64,000 nucleotides of DNA from Bordetella petrii (GTDB lineage: Bacteria > Pseudomonadota > Gammaproteobacteria > Burkholderiales > Burkholderiaceae_B): positions 124,001 through 188,000 of the forward strand of contig WMBV01000001.1 of NCBI GenBank assembly GCA_017745595.1, read 5' to 3'. Made by a program: the position numbers and the translations under genes. The notes below the pieces were generated by a model. The model was not told where the DNA came from, ran no database searches, and worked only from the letters and a program-made list of their open reading frames with translations. This document shows positions 27,736-41,205 of the stretch, one piece after another (the stretch's first letter is position 1; every line of letters starts with the position of its first letter).

Positions 27736-27769
27736 GAAAAGGCCGCCCACCGGCAGGGCCGGCGGCGGC
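27736..27769 (-). terminator. Terminator-like hairpin between purA and the phosphoribosyltransferase
   Basis: On the minus strand GCCGCC (27769-27764) pairs with GGCGGC (27747-27742) and an inner CCGGC/GCCGG pair extends the stem. CTTTTC follows. It closes purA, but the T-run lies only 22 bases before the next start codon. Either it leaks or it works as an attenuator. Confidence 0.6.
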
Positions 27770-27828
27770 TTTGGAATGATACTCCGGCGTAAGCCAGGCC
27801 CGCAGCGGAAAGTCGCGGGCGCGGCCGT

Positions 27829-30362
<2,534 letters not shown>

Positions 30363-30404
30363 GAGTGTTTACCTGAATGACACCTGAAATGCGTGGGCAG
30401 CGCC

Positions 30405-30446
30405 CAAAACAAAAGCGGCTGAGAGGGCGTAAGCCCGCTCAGCCGC
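30405..30446 (-). terminator. Strong terminator between hflC and hisZ
   Basis: GCGGCTGAG at 30415-30423 pairs with CTCAGCCGC at 30438-30446, and an inner GGGC/GCCC pair closes a GTAA loop. On the minus strand the stem is followed by TTTTGTTTTGG. It ends the long hfl/his/der transcript, about 43 bases before the hisZ start. Confidence 0.75.
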
Positions 30447-30548
30447 ATGCGGAATGTTTTCTAGCTTACGCGATATTGTACATGGTTTGGGGGCGTGTGC
30501 AGGGCGCCAGCCTAGGCGCCCTGCACCGGGCCGGACGACGGCCGGGCG

Positions 30549-31439
30549 CTAGTTTGCCGGAGCGGCCGCCTTGCCGGTGGAGCTCTTCATGAACTGGAAG
30601 TATTCGGAGCTGGGATCGACCACCAGGACGTCGGACGGATTCGAGAACGACGTGCGATAGGCCTCGAGGCTTTTGTAGAACTTGTAGAAGGCGGGATCTT
30701 TGCCGAAGGCCTGGGCGTAGAGCGCGCTGGCCTCGGCATCGCCCTCGCCCATGATGGTCTGGGACTTGGCGTAGGCTTCGGCCAGGATGACCTCGCGCTG
30801 GCGATCGGCCTCGGCGCGGATTTTCTCGCTTTCGGCCGCACCGATGGAACGCAGCTCGTTGGCCACGCGGGTACGTTCGGCTTCCATGCGGCGATAGACC
30901 GATTCGGAGATTTCGGGCGCGAACTCGATGCGGCGCAGGCGGACGTCGACCACCTCGACACCGAGCGGCTCGGCGCGCTTGGCCACAGTGGTGAGGATTT
31001 CGCTCATGATCTTGTCGCGCTCGGCCGACACCACTTCTTTGACGGTACGGACGTTTACCGAGGCGTTGAGCGCATCGCGGATCTGCGCTTGCAGGCGCTC
31101 TTGCGCGGCGCGCTCGTTGCCGCCGAAGGTGATGTAGTACAGGCGCGGATCGGCAATGCGCCACTTGACGTAAGAGTCGATCAGCAGGTTCTTCTTTTCG
31201 GAAGTCTGGATGCGCTCGGCGTCGCTGGATTCGATGGTGAGTATGCGCTTGTCGATGGTGACGACGTTCTGGAACGGCGGCGGGGCCTTGAAGTACAGGC
31301 CGGGTTCGCTGATGACCTTGCGCACCTCGCCCAGCGAGAACACCAGGGCGTAATCGCGCTCGCGCACGATGAACACCATGGAAGACAAGGCGGCCAGCAC
31401 CAGCAGGAGGCCGACCAGGATGGGCATGAAACGTTGCAT
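30549..31439 (-). CDS. hflC: HflC, FtsH-protease modulator
   Basis: 296 residues. One N-terminal membrane anchor (PILVGLLLVLAALSSMVFIV) precedes a stomatin/prohibitin domain. With HflK it forms a cage around the membrane protease FtsH. It starts 18 bp after hflK and is the last gene before the terminator at 30405. Confidence 0.96.
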   Translation of the reverse strand: MQRFMPILVGLLLVLAALSSMVFIVRERDYALVFSLGEVRKVISEPGLYFKAPPPFQNVVTIDKRILTIESSDAERIQTSEKKNLLIDSYVKWRIADPRLYYITFGGNERAAQERLQAQIRDALNASVNVRTVKEVVSAERDKIMSEILTTVAKRAEPLGVEVVDVRLRRIEFAPEISESVYRRMEAERTRVANELRSIGAAESEKIRAEADRQREVILAEAYAKSQTIMGEGDAEASALYAQAFGKDPAFYKFYKSLEAYRTSFSNPSDVLVVDPSSEYFQFMKSSTGKAAAPAN

Positions 31440-31457
31440 GATCTGGGGCTCCTCCGG

Positions 31458-32759
31458 TTAGCGCGACAGACGGTCGCGAGACAGCGTGTTGCTGCTGCCA
31501 TTATTGCCGGACGAGCTGGTGCCGGGACTGGTGCTGCGCGCGGGCGGTTGCGGAACGGTGGGCTGGCTGGCGCCCGGCAGCGCGGTCGGCTTGACCTGCT
31601 GCACGTCGCGCGCGGCCTGCTGCATGATCTTGTCGAGCGGCAGGTACAGCATATTGTTGCTGTCTTTGGTGTCGACCATGACCTTGCTGGCACGCGAGAA
31701 GATCTGCTGCATGGTTTCCAGGTACATGCGCTCGCGCATGATCTCGGGCGCCTTTTCGTATTCGGCCAGGATACTGGTGAAGCGCGCGGCGTCGCCGCGG
31801 GCATCGCCGATGACCTTGGCCTTGTAGCCTTCGGCCTGTTCGGTCATGCGCGAGGCCTGGCCGCCGGCCAGCGGAACGACCTGGTTGGCATACGCCTGCC
31901 CTTCGTTGATCTGGCGCTCGCGGTCCTGGCCCGCCTTGACGGCGTCGTCGAACGCGGCCTGCACCTGTTCGGGCGGCTGCACGTTCTGGATGGCCACGGT
32001 GCTGACCTGGATGCCCGAGCGATAGCGGTCGAGAATTTGCTGCATCAGGTTCTGCACTTCGACCGCGACTTCGGTACGGCCTTCGTACAGGACGAAGTCC
32101 ATGGGCTTCTTGCCGACGATTTCGCGCATGGCCGTTTCGGCGGCCTGGCGCACCGACTCGTCGGGGTCGCGCATGTTGAACAGGTAATTGGGAGCGCCAT
32201 CGGCGCGCAGGCGGTACTGCACCACGAACTGCATGTCGACGATGTTTTCGTCGGTGGTCAGCATCAGGGCTTCGGGCAATACCTTATTGCGCGAACCGCC
32301 GCGGAAACCGACTTCGAAGGTGCGCAGCTGCGAGATATTGACCGTTTCGGCGTTCTGGATGGGATACGGCAGGCGCCACTGGAAACCCGGGGCCGCCGTG
32401 CTTTTGTATTTGCCGAACTGGGTGACCACGGCCACCTGGCCTTCCTGGACGATGAAGAAGCCGCTAGCCAGCCACAACAGCACCAGGACCAGCGCCACCA
32501 GGCCCAGGCCGATACGGGCGCCGCGCGGCGACGGCGGCGTCATCGAGCCGCGGTTGCCCGGGCGATTGCCGCCGCCCCCGCCCTTGCGCCCGAACAGGGA
32601 GCCGATGCGGTTGTTGAAATCGCGCCAGACCTCGTCGAGGTCGGGCGGGCCGTCGCTGTTACCCTTGGGACGCTTGGGCGGTTCGGAGCCGTTGTTGTTG
32701 CCGCTGCCGCGGCCCCAGCCCGGGTCATTCAGATTGAAGAGTTTGGTGATTCGAGGCAT
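31458..32759 (-). CDS. hflK: HflK, FtsH-protease modulator
   Basis: 433 residues. A Gly/Asn-rich cytoplasmic head (about 1-75), one membrane helix (LGLVALVLVLLWLASGFFIV), the prohibitin domain and a Ser/Pro-rich tail. The ATG at 32759 (MPRITKLFNLNDPGWGRG, the family start) lies inside the end of hflX, so the two genes overlap by 35 bp and translation is probably coupled. Confidence 0.96.
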   Translation of the reverse strand: MPRITKLFNLNDPGWGRGSGNNNGSEPPKRPKGNSDGPPDLDEVWRDFNNRIGSLFGRKGGGGGNRPGNRGSMTPPSPRGARIGLGLVALVLVLLWLASGFFIVQEGQVAVVTQFGKYKSTAAPGFQWRLPYPIQNAETVNISQLRTFEVGFRGGSRNKVLPEALMLTTDENIVDMQFVVQYRLRADGAPNYLFNMRDPDESVRQAAETAMREIVGKKPMDFVLYEGRTEVAVEVQNLMQQILDRYRSGIQVSTVAIQNVQPPEQVQAAFDDAVKAGQDRERQINEGQAYANQVVPLAGGQASRMTEQAEGYKAKVIGDARGDAARFTSILAEYEKAPEIMRERMYLETMQQIFSRASKVMVDTKDSNNMLYLPLDKIMQQAARDVQQVKPTALPGASQPTVPQPPARSTSPGTSSSGNNGSSNTLSRDRLSR

Positions 32760-33831
32760 TGTTTCCCACAATCTGGCCGATCTCTGCAATTGCCCCGCGC
32801 AACGCATCCAGACCGGCGCGCTCGGTAGCGCTTACGAATACTCGCGCAATCGTACCATGGGCGTCGCGCTCTACCCGGGGAGCCAGGCCGGCCAGATCGA
32901 TCTTGTTGTGGACCAGGATGGTGGGAATGGAGCCGGCGCCGATTTCGGCCAAGACCTTGTTGACTTCGGCGATTTGTTCATCGCGCTGGGGGCTGGCCGC
33001 GTCGACCACGTGCAGCAGGAGATCGGCGTGGATGGTTTCTTCGAGCGTGGCGCGGAACGCGGCGATCAGGTTGGGCGGCAGGTCGCGGATGAACCCCACG
33101 GTGTCGGACAGCACCACCGAGCCCGTGCCCTCGATCCAGATGCGGCGCGTGGTGGTGTCCAGGGTGGCGAACAGCTGGTCGGCCGCATAGGCGCCGGCGC
33201 GCGTCAGCGAATTGAACAGCGTGGACTTGCCGGCGTTGGTATAGCCTACCAGCGACACCGACAGCGCCCCGCCCCGGGCCCGGGCGCGCCGCTGGGTGAC
33301 CCGCTGGCGTTCGACGCGGTCGAGCCGCTCGCGCAGTACCTTGACCTTGGCGCCGATCATGCGGCGGTCCATTTCGAGCTGGGATTCGCCCGGCCCGCGC
33401 ATGCCGATACCGCCGCGCTGGCGCTCGAGGTGGGTCCAGAGGCGGGTCAGGCGGGTGACCAGGTGCTGCAGCTGGGCCAGTTCGACCTGCAGCTTGCCTT
33501 CGTGGCTTTTGGCGCGCAGCGCGAAAATATCGAGGATGAGCGCCACCCGGTCGACCACGCGCAGGTTGAATTCGCGCTCGAGGTTGCGCTGCTGCGCGGG
33601 CGACAGCGGCTGGTCGAACAGGACGATGTCGGCCAGCAGCGCGCCGGCCATGGCCACGGCTTCCTGGACCTTGCCGGACCCGATGAAGAACTTGGCGTCG
33701 GGGCGGTCGCGGCGCACCGTGACGGTGCCGACGATCTCGGCCCCGGCCCCGCTCGCCAGCATGGCGAATTCTTCAGTGTGCGCGACGAAATCGGGATTGC
33801 CCAGGTCGACACTGATGATCAGTGCGCGCAT
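32725..33831 (-). CDS. hflX: HflX ribosome-associated GTPase
   Basis: 368 residues. The GTPase domain has LVGYTNAGKSTLFNSLTRAG (G1), DTVGFIRDLP (G3) and HNKIDL (G4). The N-terminal glycine-rich HflX domain contains GPGESQLEMDRRMI. It splits stalled ribosomes under stress. Its last 35 bp overlap hflK. Confidence 0.97.
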   Translation of the reverse strand: MRALIISVDLGNPDFVAHTEEFAMLASGAGAEIVGTVTVRRDRPDAKFFIGSGKVQEAVAMAGALLADIVLFDQPLSPAQQRNLEREFNLRVVDRVALILDIFALRAKSHEGKLQVELAQLQHLVTRLTRLWTHLERQRGGIGMRGPGESQLEMDRRMIGAKVKVLRERLDRVERQRVTQRRARARGGALSVSLVGYTNAGKSTLFNSLTRAGAYAADQLFATLDTTTRRIWIEGTGSVVLSDTVGFIRDLPPNLIAAFRATLEETIHADLLLHVVDAASPQRDEQIAEVNKVLAEIGAGSIPTILVHNKIDLAGLAPRVERDAHGTIARVFVSATERAGLDALRGAIAEIGQIVGNNASNHQTLQSE

Positions 33832-33912
33832 ATGGCACCCCCTTTACAGCGAAAATGCCCGCCGACACGAGCCGTGCGGCGGGCAAGAAAGAATACAGCC
33901 GGAGCCTGACGA

Positions 33913-34149
33913 TTATTCAGCGGGAACATCCACCTGGAAATTGACGGCGCGCGCCGGAACGACGGTGGAGATGGCGTGCTTGTAGACCATCTGGGTGACC
34001 GTATTGCGCAGCAGCACCACGTACTGATCGAAAGATTCTATTTGCCCTTGCAGCTTGATGCCGTTTACCAGATAGATGGACACGGGCACGTGTTCTTTAC
34101 GCAGCGTGTTCAGAAACGGATCTTGCAGAGTTTGCCCTTTATTGCTCAT
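33913..34149 (-). CDS. hfq: RNA chaperone Hfq
   Basis: 78 residues. Sm1 and Sm2 motifs are complete ([18 protein letters not shown] and [12 protein letters not shown]). It pairs small RNAs with mRNAs. TTGGAG precedes the ATG. It is followed by hflX after 81 bp, the usual order. Confidence 0.98.
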   Translation of the reverse strand: MSNKGQTLQDPFLNTLRKEHVPVSIYLVNGIKLQGQIESFDQYVVLLRNTVTQMVYKHAISTVVPARAVNFQVDVPAE

Positions 34150-34297
34150 TGGCCAGGCTCCAATTGTTTGTTTTGAGTGGTGGCAGACGCCGAAATATGT
34201 ACTCTACAGGGTTTTCCCGGCCCGTGCCACTTGCCCCGAGGGGCAAATTCTTTCATAAGGTGTCAGGACTGTCCCGGGTGCCGCCCCGCCCCCTTTT

Positions 34298-35371
34298 TCA
34301 GCCCGCCAGGATGGCTTTCAAGGCATCGACCAGGCGCGTGCATTGCGCGTCGGTCCCCACGGTGATGCGCAGGAACTGGTCGATGCGGGCATGCTTGAAA
34401 TGGCGCACGATGATGCTACGCTCGCGCAGCGCCGCGGCCAGCGCCGCCCCGTCGTGGCCGGGGTGGCGGGCGAAAACGAAATTGGCGGCCGAGGGCAGCA
34501 CCTGGAAGCCCAGCGACTGCAATTGGCCCGACAGGTTTTCGCGGGTGGCCATGACGGCCAGGCGGGTGCGCTCGAAATAGGCCGTGTCTTCGATGGCCGC
34601 CACGGCGCCGGCTTCGGCCAGGCGGTCGATGGGATAGGAATTGAAGCTGTTCTTGACCCGTTCCAGGGCTTCGACGAGCACGCGGCTGCCGATGGCGAAA
34701 CCGACGCGCAGGCCGGCCAGGGCACGCGACTTCGACAGGGTCTGGATGACCAGCAGGTTGTCGTAGCGGGACACCAGCCCGGTCGCCGATTCGGCGCCGA
34801 AATCGACATAGGCCTCGTCTACCACCACCACGATGTCGGGGTTGGCCGCCACGATGCGCTCGACCTCGTCCAGGGCCAGCGCGCGGCCGGTGGGAGCGTT
34901 CGGGTTGGGGAAGATGATGCCGCCCGCCCGGTGCCCGGCCGCGGGCAGGTAGTCTTGCACATCGATACAGAACTCGTCCGTCAGCGGGATCGCCTTGCCG
35001 GTGATCTGGTACAGCCCGCAATACACGGGATAGAAGCTGTAGGTGATGTCCGGGAACAGCAGCGGGCCATCATGCTTGAGCAGGGCCTGGAAGGCATGCG
35101 CCAGCACTTCGTCGGAGCCATTGCCCACGAATACCTGATCGGGCTGCACCTTGAAATGGTTGGCGATGGCCTGGCGCAGCCGGTCGGAACCCGGGTCGGG
35201 GTACAGCTTGAGGCTGTCGTCGCAGGCCGCCCGCAGGGCCTGCAGCACCTTCGGAGACGGCCCGAACGGGTGCTCGTTGGTATTGAGCTTGACCAGGTCT
35301 TGCAGTTTGGGCTGCTCGCCCGGCACGTAGGGACTGAGTGCCCCCACGACGGGACTCCAGTAGCGGCTCAT
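34298..35371 (-). CDS. hisC: Histidinol-phosphate aminotransferase
   Basis: 357 residues, a fold-type I PLP enzyme of histidine synthesis. [19 protein letters not shown] is the substrate loop, [12 protein letters not shown] and [14 protein letters not shown] hold PLP contacts, and the Schiff-base Lys is in [17 protein letters not shown]. It starts 3 bp after der, so the two are surely cotranscribed. It is isolated from the main his operon. Confidence 0.95.
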   Translation of the reverse strand: MSRYWSPVVGALSPYVPGEQPKLQDLVKLNTNEHPFGPSPKVLQALRAACDDSLKLYPDPGSDRLRQAIANHFKVQPDQVFVGNGSDEVLAHAFQALLKHDGPLLFPDITYSFYPVYCGLYQITGKAIPLTDEFCIDVQDYLPAAGHRAGGIIFPNPNAPTGRALALDEVERIVAANPDIVVVVDEAYVDFGAESATGLVSRYDNLLVIQTLSKSRALAGLRVGFAIGSRVLVEALERVKNSFNSYPIDRLAEAGAVAAIEDTAYFERTRLAVMATRENLSGQLQSLGFQVLPSAANFVFARHPGHDGAALAAALRERSIIVRHFKHARIDQFLRITVGTDAQCTRLVDALKAILAG

Positions 35372-35374
35372 GGA

Positions 35375-36739
35375 TCAGTTTTCCTGCGTGTAAGGGTTGC
35401 GCGATGACTTGAATTCGATACGCAGCGGCGTGCCGGCCAGCTTGAACGCCGCGCGGAAACGGGTTTCCAGGTAGCGGCGATAGGAATCGGGAATGGCATC
35501 GAGCGCATTGCCGTGGATGACGACCAGCGGCGGGTTCTGCCCGCCCTGGTGCGCATAGCGCATTTTGGGGCGGAAGATGCCCTTGCGCGGCGGCGGCTGC
35601 TGCTCGACGGCGGCCTGCAGCTCGCGCGTGAGCTTGGGGGTGGACAGCTTGGCGAAGGCGGCGGCATGCGCCGCCACCACCGACTTGAGCACCGGCTTGA
35701 TGCCCTGGCCCTTCAGGGCCGAGATGGTATGGGTGGGCGCGAACGACAGGAAGCGCAGCTTGCGCTGGAACTCGCGTTCGATGCGCTCGCGCTGGTCGAC
35801 GTCGAGGCCGTCCCATTTGTTGATGGCCACCACCACCGCGCGGCCGGTTTCCAGCACGAAACCGGCAATGTGAGCGTCTTGCTCGGAAACTTCGGTCTGG
35901 GCATCGAGCATCAACAGCACCACGTTGCTGGCCTCGATGGCCTGCAGGGTCTTGATGACCGAGAATTTCTCGACGGCCTCGAACACCTTGCCGCGCCGGC
36001 GCAGGCCGGCGGTGTCGATCAGGGTGTATTTGCGGCCGTCGCGCTCGAAGTCGATTTCGATGGCGTCGCGCGTCGTGCCGGGCAAGTCGAACGCGATGAC
36101 GCGCTCTTCGCCCAGCAGCGTGTTGATCATGGTGGACTTGCCCACGTTGGGGCGCCCGACGATGGCCAGCTTGATGCGATGGTCGACCGGCAGGTCGGCC
36201 GGGGAATCGGGGTCGGCTTCGGGCTCGGGTTCGGGCCGGGCCAGGTCCTGCAACGCCAGCTCGATGAGATCGACGATGCCGTCGCCGTGCGCGGCGGAAA
36301 TGGGGTGCGGCGTGCCCAGCCCCAGTTCGTGGAATTCGCTGGTGGCCTTGCCCGTGCCCATGCCTTCGGCCTTGTTGACCGCCAGCACCACGCGCTGCTG
36401 CCCCGACTTGCGCAGCAGCTGGGCGATTTCGTGGTCGTGGGCATTGACGCCCGCGCGCGCATCGACCAGGAACACCACGACGTCGGCTTCGGCGATGGCC
36501 TGGCGGGTCTGGCGCGCCATTTCGCGCAGAATGCCCGTTTTGGCCACCGGCTCGAAGCCGCCCGTGTCGATGGCGATGAAGGGGATATCGCCCACCCTGC
36601 CCTCGCCGTAGTGGCGATCGCGCGTCAGGCCGGAATAATCGGCAACCAGCGCCGCGCGCGAGCGCGTCAGGCGGTTGAAGAGGGTCGACTTGCCGACATT
36701 GGGACGGCCGACCAGGGCGACGACGGGCTTGAAAGACAC
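35375..36739 (-). CDS. der: Double-domain ribosome-assembly GTPase Der (EngA)
   Basis: 454 residues with two consecutive G domains: [20 protein letters not shown] near the N-terminus and [16 protein letters not shown] near residue 188. A KH-like C-terminal domain completes it. Essential for 50S subunit maturation. An acidic Glu/Pro linker ([13 protein letters not shown]) joins the domains. Confidence 0.97.
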   Translation of the reverse strand: MSFKPVVALVGRPNVGKSTLFNRLTRSRAALVADYSGLTRDRHYGEGRVGDIPFIAIDTGGFEPVAKTGILREMARQTRQAIAEADVVVFLVDARAGVNAHDHEIAQLLRKSGQQRVVLAVNKAEGMGTGKATSEFHELGLGTPHPISAAHGDGIVDLIELALQDLARPEPEPEADPDSPADLPVDHRIKLAIVGRPNVGKSTMINTLLGEERVIAFDLPGTTRDAIEIDFERDGRKYTLIDTAGLRRRGKVFEAVEKFSVIKTLQAIEASNVVLLMLDAQTEVSEQDAHIAGFVLETGRAVVVAINKWDGLDVDQRERIEREFQRKLRFLSFAPTHTISALKGQGIKPVLKSVVAAHAAAFAKLSTPKLTRELQAAVEQQPPPRKGIFRPKMRYAHQGGQNPPLVVIHGNALDAIPDSYRRYLETRFRAAFKLAGTPLRIEFKSSRNPYTQEN

Positions 36740-36761
36740 GGTAAGGTTGGCAGATTGAAAG

Positions 36762-37919
36762 TTAATTGGTGCCGATCAGCACAATGTTGCCATTGCCGTT
36801 CTGCACCAGAACGCCTTGCGGCGTGGTTTGCAGGGGCGAGACGATGGCGCCTCCGCCCACCGACAGGCGGGCCAGCAGGCTGCCGTCGCTGCGCGACAGG
36901 AAATGGACGTAACCGTCCAGGTCGCCCACCGCGACCGCGCCGCCCAGTACCGCCGGCGACGTGAGCCGGCGGTTTTTCAGGGCGCCCTGCTTCCAGACAT
37001 TGGTGCCGCTGTCTAGCGCAAAGGCGCTGACCACACCATGCTGGTCGGGGGCATAGGCGAACTGGCCATCGAGCGCCATGCCGCTGGCGCTGGAGAAATC
37101 TTTGGCCCACAGCGGGCGCCCGCCCTGGGTGACGTCGAAGCACACGATGCGGCCCTGGTAGGCCACCGCGCACAGCAGGTTGCCGGCGATGCGCGGCGCC
37201 CCCACCACGTCGGTCAGGCGTTCGAGATCGCTGGCGCCGCGCGGCGTGGCGACCGTGCCTTCCCATTGGACGTTGCCGCTGCCGACGTTGATGGCCAGCA
37301 GCTTGCCGCCCGGCAGGCCGGTGATGACCAGGCCTTCGGCCATGACCATCTGGGCGTTGCTGCGCAGGGCCAGGGCCGGCCCGGGACGCTGCAGGCTCCA
37401 GAGGCGTTCGCCGGTTTCGATGTTGAACGCCTGGATGCGGTAGTCGCCGCTGCGCACCACCACGGCGCCATAGCCCACGACCGGCGCGATGGAGACATCG
37501 CTGGACGCCTGGGCCTTCCATTTGATCTTGCCGGTGTCGTCGAAGGCGATGACCTGTCCGAGCGGCGAGGCGACCACGGTGGTGGTGCCGTCGCTGCCCA
37601 CGCCCGCCGACAGCTTGGTGTCGGCCGAGGACTTCCAGATGGGGCGGCCGTTGGCCAGGTCGAGCTTGGCGACCGAACCGTCGGGCGTGGCGGCATAGAC
37701 CGCGTCGCCCACCACGGCCGGCACGAAGCCGAACCCGGAACCGCTGCCGATGGAAGTCGACCAGACGGCGCGTACGGACATCCCCGGCGCGTATTCGGTC
37801 AGGGGCAAAGGTTCGTAGCGGTCGTCGTTGCTGGAGAACATCGAGCAACCGGCCAGCGCGAGCAGGCTGGCGGCCAGGGCGGCGCCGCGCCATACGCGGC
37901 CAAGACGGAAATGAGGCAT
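36762..37919 (-). CDS. bamB: Outer-membrane assembly lipoprotein BamB
   Basis: 385 residues. A lipoprotein signal ends in LLALAGC. The mature protein consists of PQQ/WD-like beta-propeller repeats ([38 protein letters not shown]). It scaffolds the BAM machine that inserts outer-membrane proteins. It sits between yfgM and der, the conserved order. Confidence 0.95.
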   Translation of the reverse strand: MPHFRLGRVWRGAALAASLLALAGCSMFSSNDDRYEPLPLTEYAPGMSVRAVWSTSIGSGSGFGFVPAVVGDAVYAATPDGSVAKLDLANGRPIWKSSADTKLSAGVGSDGTTTVVASPLGQVIAFDDTGKIKWKAQASSDVSIAPVVGYGAVVVRSGDYRIQAFNIETGERLWSLQRPGPALALRSNAQMVMAEGLVITGLPGGKLLAINVGSGNVQWEGTVATPRGASDLERLTDVVGAPRIAGNLLCAVAYQGRIVCFDVTQGGRPLWAKDFSSASGMALDGQFAYAPDQHGVVSAFALDSGTNVWKQGALKNRRLTSPAVLGGAVAVGDLDGYVHFLSRSDGSLLARLSVGGGAIVSPLQTTPQGVLVQNGNGNIVLIGTN

Positions 37920-37923
37920 ACGT

Positions 37924-38562
37924 TCAGGCTCCGCTGAGAGCGTCCAATTTCAGTTGTACGGCCTGCCGCAGGGGATCGTTGGGGCCGAGCGCGTCGAGGG
38001 CGGCCTGCCATGCCTGGCGGGCATCGTCATGCTTGCCCTGCGCGGCCAGGATGTCGCCGCGGCGGTCGGCGAACAGCGCGGCAAAGGCCGGCGGCGGGTT
38101 GTTGAGCTGGGCCAGGGCGGCGTCGTATTGCTTCTGGTCGAGCAGCAAGCCGGCCAGGCGCACGCGCGCGACCGGCTGCAGCGCCGCGTGGCCGGACTGG
38201 GCGGCCAGCCATTCGAGCTGTTCGCGCGCGCCGGCCGCGTCGTTCTGTTGTACGAGCGCGTGGGCGGCGACCAGCGCGCCGCGCGCCGCATAGCCGGTGG
38301 ACGGGTAGTCGGCGCGCAGCGTCGAGGCCGCCGCCTTGATGCGCACGGCGGAATCGGTGCCACCGAGGCGGGCGGCGTCTTCGAGGGCCTCGAAGTAACC
38401 CATGGCCTGGTTGGCGCGATGCGATTGGTAGGCCTTCCAGCCCCACCAGCCGCCCCAGGCCAGCGCGGCAACGGCCGCCAGCGTGACCACCAGCGTGCCG
38501 TAGCGGGCCCACCAGGCCTTGATTGCGTCGAGTTTTTCCTGTTCTTCGAGATCGTATGCCAT
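37924..38562 (-). CDS. yfgM: YfgM-like tetratricopeptide membrane protein
   Basis: 212 residues. An N-terminal EEQEKLDAIKAWWARYGTL is followed by one membrane helix (VVTLAAVAALAWGGWWGW) and a helical TPR-like periplasmic part. In relatives it associates with the Sec translocon and the chaperone PpiD. It lies 4 bp upstream of bamB and 7 bp after hisS. Confidence 0.9.
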   Translation of the reverse strand: MAYDLEEQEKLDAIKAWWARYGTLVVTLAAVAALAWGGWWGWKAYQSHRANQAMGYFEALEDAARLGGTDSAVRIKAAASTLRADYPSTGYAARGALVAAHALVQQNDAAGAREQLEWLAAQSGHAALQPVARVRLAGLLLDQKQYDAALAQLNNPPPAFAALFADRRGDILAAQGKHDDARQAWQAALDALGPNDPLRQAVQLKLDALSGA

Positions 38563-38569
38563 GCTAACC

Positions 38570-39859
38570 CTAGGATTTCAAAACGTCGGCCAGGCGGTCC
38601 AGCGCCACCTGCTGCTGGGCGGCCTCGGCGGCCGCTTCGGTACGCAAGAACTTGACGCTGGCGGTGCCGGCGGCCACTTCATCGCTGCCAAGAATAACCG
38701 CAACCCGGGCACCGCTGGCGTCGGCCCGCTTGAATTGCGATTTGAAACTGGCCGAACCCGCATGCACGATGGTCGCCAGGCCGGCATCGCGCAGTTGTTC
38801 GCCCACGCGCGCGGCCAGGCGCTGTGCCGCCGCGCCCTGGTGCACGATATAGACCTCGCATTCGGGTACCGGCGTGGACGGATCGCTTTGTTCCCAGAGG
38901 TCGAGCAGGCGTTCCATGCCGATGGCGAACCCGACCGCGGGCGCGGGCTTGCCGCCCAGCAGTTCGACCAGGCCATCGTAGCGGCCGCCGCCGCAGACCG
39001 TGCCCTGGGCACCCAGGCGGTCGGTGACCCATTCGAAGACGGTCAGGTTGTAGTAGTCGAGCCCCCGCACCAGGCGCGGATTGAGGCGGTATTCGATGCC
39101 GGCATCGGCCAGCAGCTGGCACACGCCGTCGAAGTGGGCGCGCGATTCGTCGCCCAGGAAGTCGAACAGGCGCGGCGCGCTGTCGGCCATGGCCTGCATG
39201 GCGGGATTCTTGGTGTCGAGCACGCGCAGCGGATTGCTGTACAGGCGGCGCTGGCCGTCTTCGTCGAGGATGTCGCGGTGGCGCTCGAGGTGTTCGATCA
39301 GGGCGGCGCGGTGCGCGGCGCGTTCGGCCGGCTGGCCCAGCGAATTGAGTTCCAGGCGGATGTCGGTCAGGCCCAGCAGCTTCCACAGGCGCGCCAGCAT
39401 GACGATGAGTTCGGCGTCGACATCCGGCCCGGCGAAACCCAGCGCCTCGACGTCGATCTGGTGAAACTGCCGGTAGCGGCCGCGCTGCGGGCGTTCGTGG
39501 CGGAACACGGGGCCGATGCTGTAGACCCGCTGCGGCCGGTCGTACAAGAGATTGTGTTCGATGCTGGCGCGCACCACGCCCGCGGTCATTTCGGGCCGCA
39601 TGGTGAGCGAATCGCCGTTGAGGGCATCGGTGAAGGTGTACATCTCTTTTTCGACGATGTCGGTGACTTCGCCGATGCCGCGCGCGAACAGGCGGGTGTG
39701 TTCGAGCACGGGGGTGCGCACGTTGCGATAGCCGTAGCCATGCAACCAGCCGCGCACGATGGCTTCGAATCGTTCCCAGCGCGCGCCGTCGCCGGGCAGT
39801 ACGTCGTTCATGCCGCGTATGGCGGCGACTTTCTGAAAAGCTTGCGTCATCTTCATCAT
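38570..39859 (-). CDS. hisS: Histidyl-tRNA synthetase
   Basis: 429 residues. Class II motifs are present: motif 2 region [20 protein letters not shown] and the His-specific [15 protein letters not shown], then GGGRYDGL and motif 3 [10 protein letters not shown]. The C-terminal anticodon domain is complete. Two start codons lie close together (39859 or 39850); either gives a normal N-terminus. Confidence 0.97.
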   Translation of the reverse strand: MMKMTQAFQKVAAIRGMNDVLPGDGARWERFEAIVRGWLHGYGYRNVRTPVLEHTRLFARGIGEVTDIVEKEMYTFTDALNGDSLTMRPEMTAGVVRASIEHNLLYDRPQRVYSIGPVFRHERPQRGRYRQFHQIDVEALGFAGPDVDAELIVMLARLWKLLGLTDIRLELNSLGQPAERAAHRAALIEHLERHRDILDEDGQRRLYSNPLRVLDTKNPAMQAMADSAPRLFDFLGDESRAHFDGVCQLLADAGIEYRLNPRLVRGLDYYNLTVFEWVTDRLGAQGTVCGGGRYDGLVELLGGKPAPAVGFAIGMERLLDLWEQSDPSTPVPECEVYIVHQGAAAQRLAARVGEQLRDAGLATIVHAGSASFKSQFKRADASGARVAVILGSDEVAAGTASVKFLRTEAAAEAAQQQVALDRLADVLKS

Positions 39860-39907
39860 GCCGCGGCGGCCCGCACCGCGGCGCGCCTGGCGGCTCAGCC
39901 CTTATTT

Positions 39908-41194
39908 TCAGTGAGTGGCCTGCGCGCCGTAGCGGCGCGCGACGTAGTCTTCGACTATGGTCTGGAATTCTTCGGCGATGTGGTCGCCCTTGAGGGTGAC
40001 CGTGCGTTCGCCATCGACGAACACCGGCGCGGCCGGCACTTCGCCGGTACCCGGCAGGCTGATGCCGATGTCGGCATGCCGGCTTTCGCCGGGCCCGTTC
40101 ACCACGCACCCCATGACCGCGACGTTCATGCTTTCGACGCCCGGATAGCGCGCGCGCCATACCGGCATCTGGCGGCGCAGATACGACTGGATGCTGTCGG
40201 CCAGTTCTTGGAAGAACGTGCTGCTGGTGCGGCCGCAACCCGGGCAGGCCACCACCATGGGGGTGAATGCCCGCAAGTTCATGGTTTGCAGGATTTCCTG
40301 GGCCACGATGACCTCGCGCGCGCGATCGCCGCCCGGTTCGGGCGTGAGCGAAATGCGGATGGTGTCGCCGATGCCCTGCTGCAGCAGCACGGCCAGCGCG
40401 GCGGTCGAGGCGACGATGCCCTTGCTGCCCATGCCGGCTTCGGTCAGGCCCAGGTGCAGGGGGTAGTCGCAGCGCGCGGACAGGTCGCGATAGACCGCGA
40501 CGAGGTCTTGCACATGGCTGACCTTGCACGACAGGATGATGGCATCGCCGCGCAGGCCGAGTTCTTCGGCCCGCCGCGCATTGCTGATGGCCGAAACCAC
40601 CAGCGCATCGCGCATCACCGCCTGGGCTTCCCAGGGCTGGGCGCGGCGGCTGTTTTCGTCCATTTTGCGCGCCATCAGTTCGTGATCGAGGCTGCCCCAG
40701 TTGACGCCGATGCGCACGGGCTTGTCGTGGCGGCAGGCCACTTCGATCATCTGGGCGAAGTTGTCGTCGCGGCGCTTGCCGCCACCCATGTTGCCGGGGT
40801 TGATGCGGTACTTGGACAGCGCCTGGGCGCAATCGGGAAACTGCGTGAGCAGCTTGTGGCCGTTGTAGTGGAAGTCGCCGACCAGCGGCACCGACACGCC
40901 CATGCGGTCGAGCTGTTCGCGGATGGCGACGACTTCGCGCGCGGCCTCGGGCGTATTGACCGTGATGCGGACCATTTCGGAGCCGGCCTGGGCCAGTTCC
41001 TTGACCTGGATGGCGGTGGCGATGGCGTCGGCCGTGTCGGTGTTGGTCATGGATTGCACCACGACCGGCGCCGCGCCGCCGATGACGACCTGGCGATCGC
41101 CCCATTTCACGGTGACCGATCGGGTGGGCCGGCGCGGCGCGGCGCCCACCGCGGGCGGCGGAGCATCTTGGCAGGGCGGAGACAGCTCTTGCAT
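39908..41194 (-). CDS. ispG: 4-hydroxy-3-methylbut-2-enyl-diphosphate synthase
   Basis: 428 residues. An iron-sulfur enzyme of the MEP isoprenoid pathway. [17 protein letters not shown] is the usual N-terminus and the cluster cysteines lie in [14 protein letters not shown] and [12 protein letters not shown]. The ATG at 41194 (MQELSPPC) is chosen; upstream in-frame sequence belongs to the rodZ-like gene. It follows that gene by 11 bp. Confidence 0.97.
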   Translation of the reverse strand: MQELSPPCQDAPPPAVGAAPRRPTRSVTVKWGDRQVVIGGAAPVVVQSMTNTDTADAIATAIQVKELAQAGSEMVRITVNTPEAAREVVAIREQLDRMGVSVPLVGDFHYNGHKLLTQFPDCAQALSKYRINPGNMGGGKRRDDNFAQMIEVACRHDKPVRIGVNWGSLDHELMARKMDENSRRAQPWEAQAVMRDALVVSAISNARRAEELGLRGDAIILSCKVSHVQDLVAVYRDLSARCDYPLHLGLTEAGMGSKGIVASTAALAVLLQQGIGDTIRISLTPEPGGDRAREVIVAQEILQTMNLRAFTPMVVACPGCGRTSSTFFQELADSIQSYLRRQMPVWRARYPGVESMNVAVMGCVVNGPGESRHADIGISLPGTGEVPAAPVFVDGERTVTLKGDHIAEEFQTIVEDYVARRYGAQATH

Positions 41195-41205
41195 GCGTGT
41201 ACCGG

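Noticed and set aside
30363-30448. Short frame ahead of hisZ with three His codons, like a his leader peptide
   Set aside because: The His codons are not consecutive and come after the hairpin, not before it, so classical attenuation cannot work.
34205-34250. TGGCACG, a perfect sigma-54 -24 element, upstream of hfq on the minus strand
   Set aside because: The -12 position reads GGGAA instead of TTGC, so the site is probably chance.
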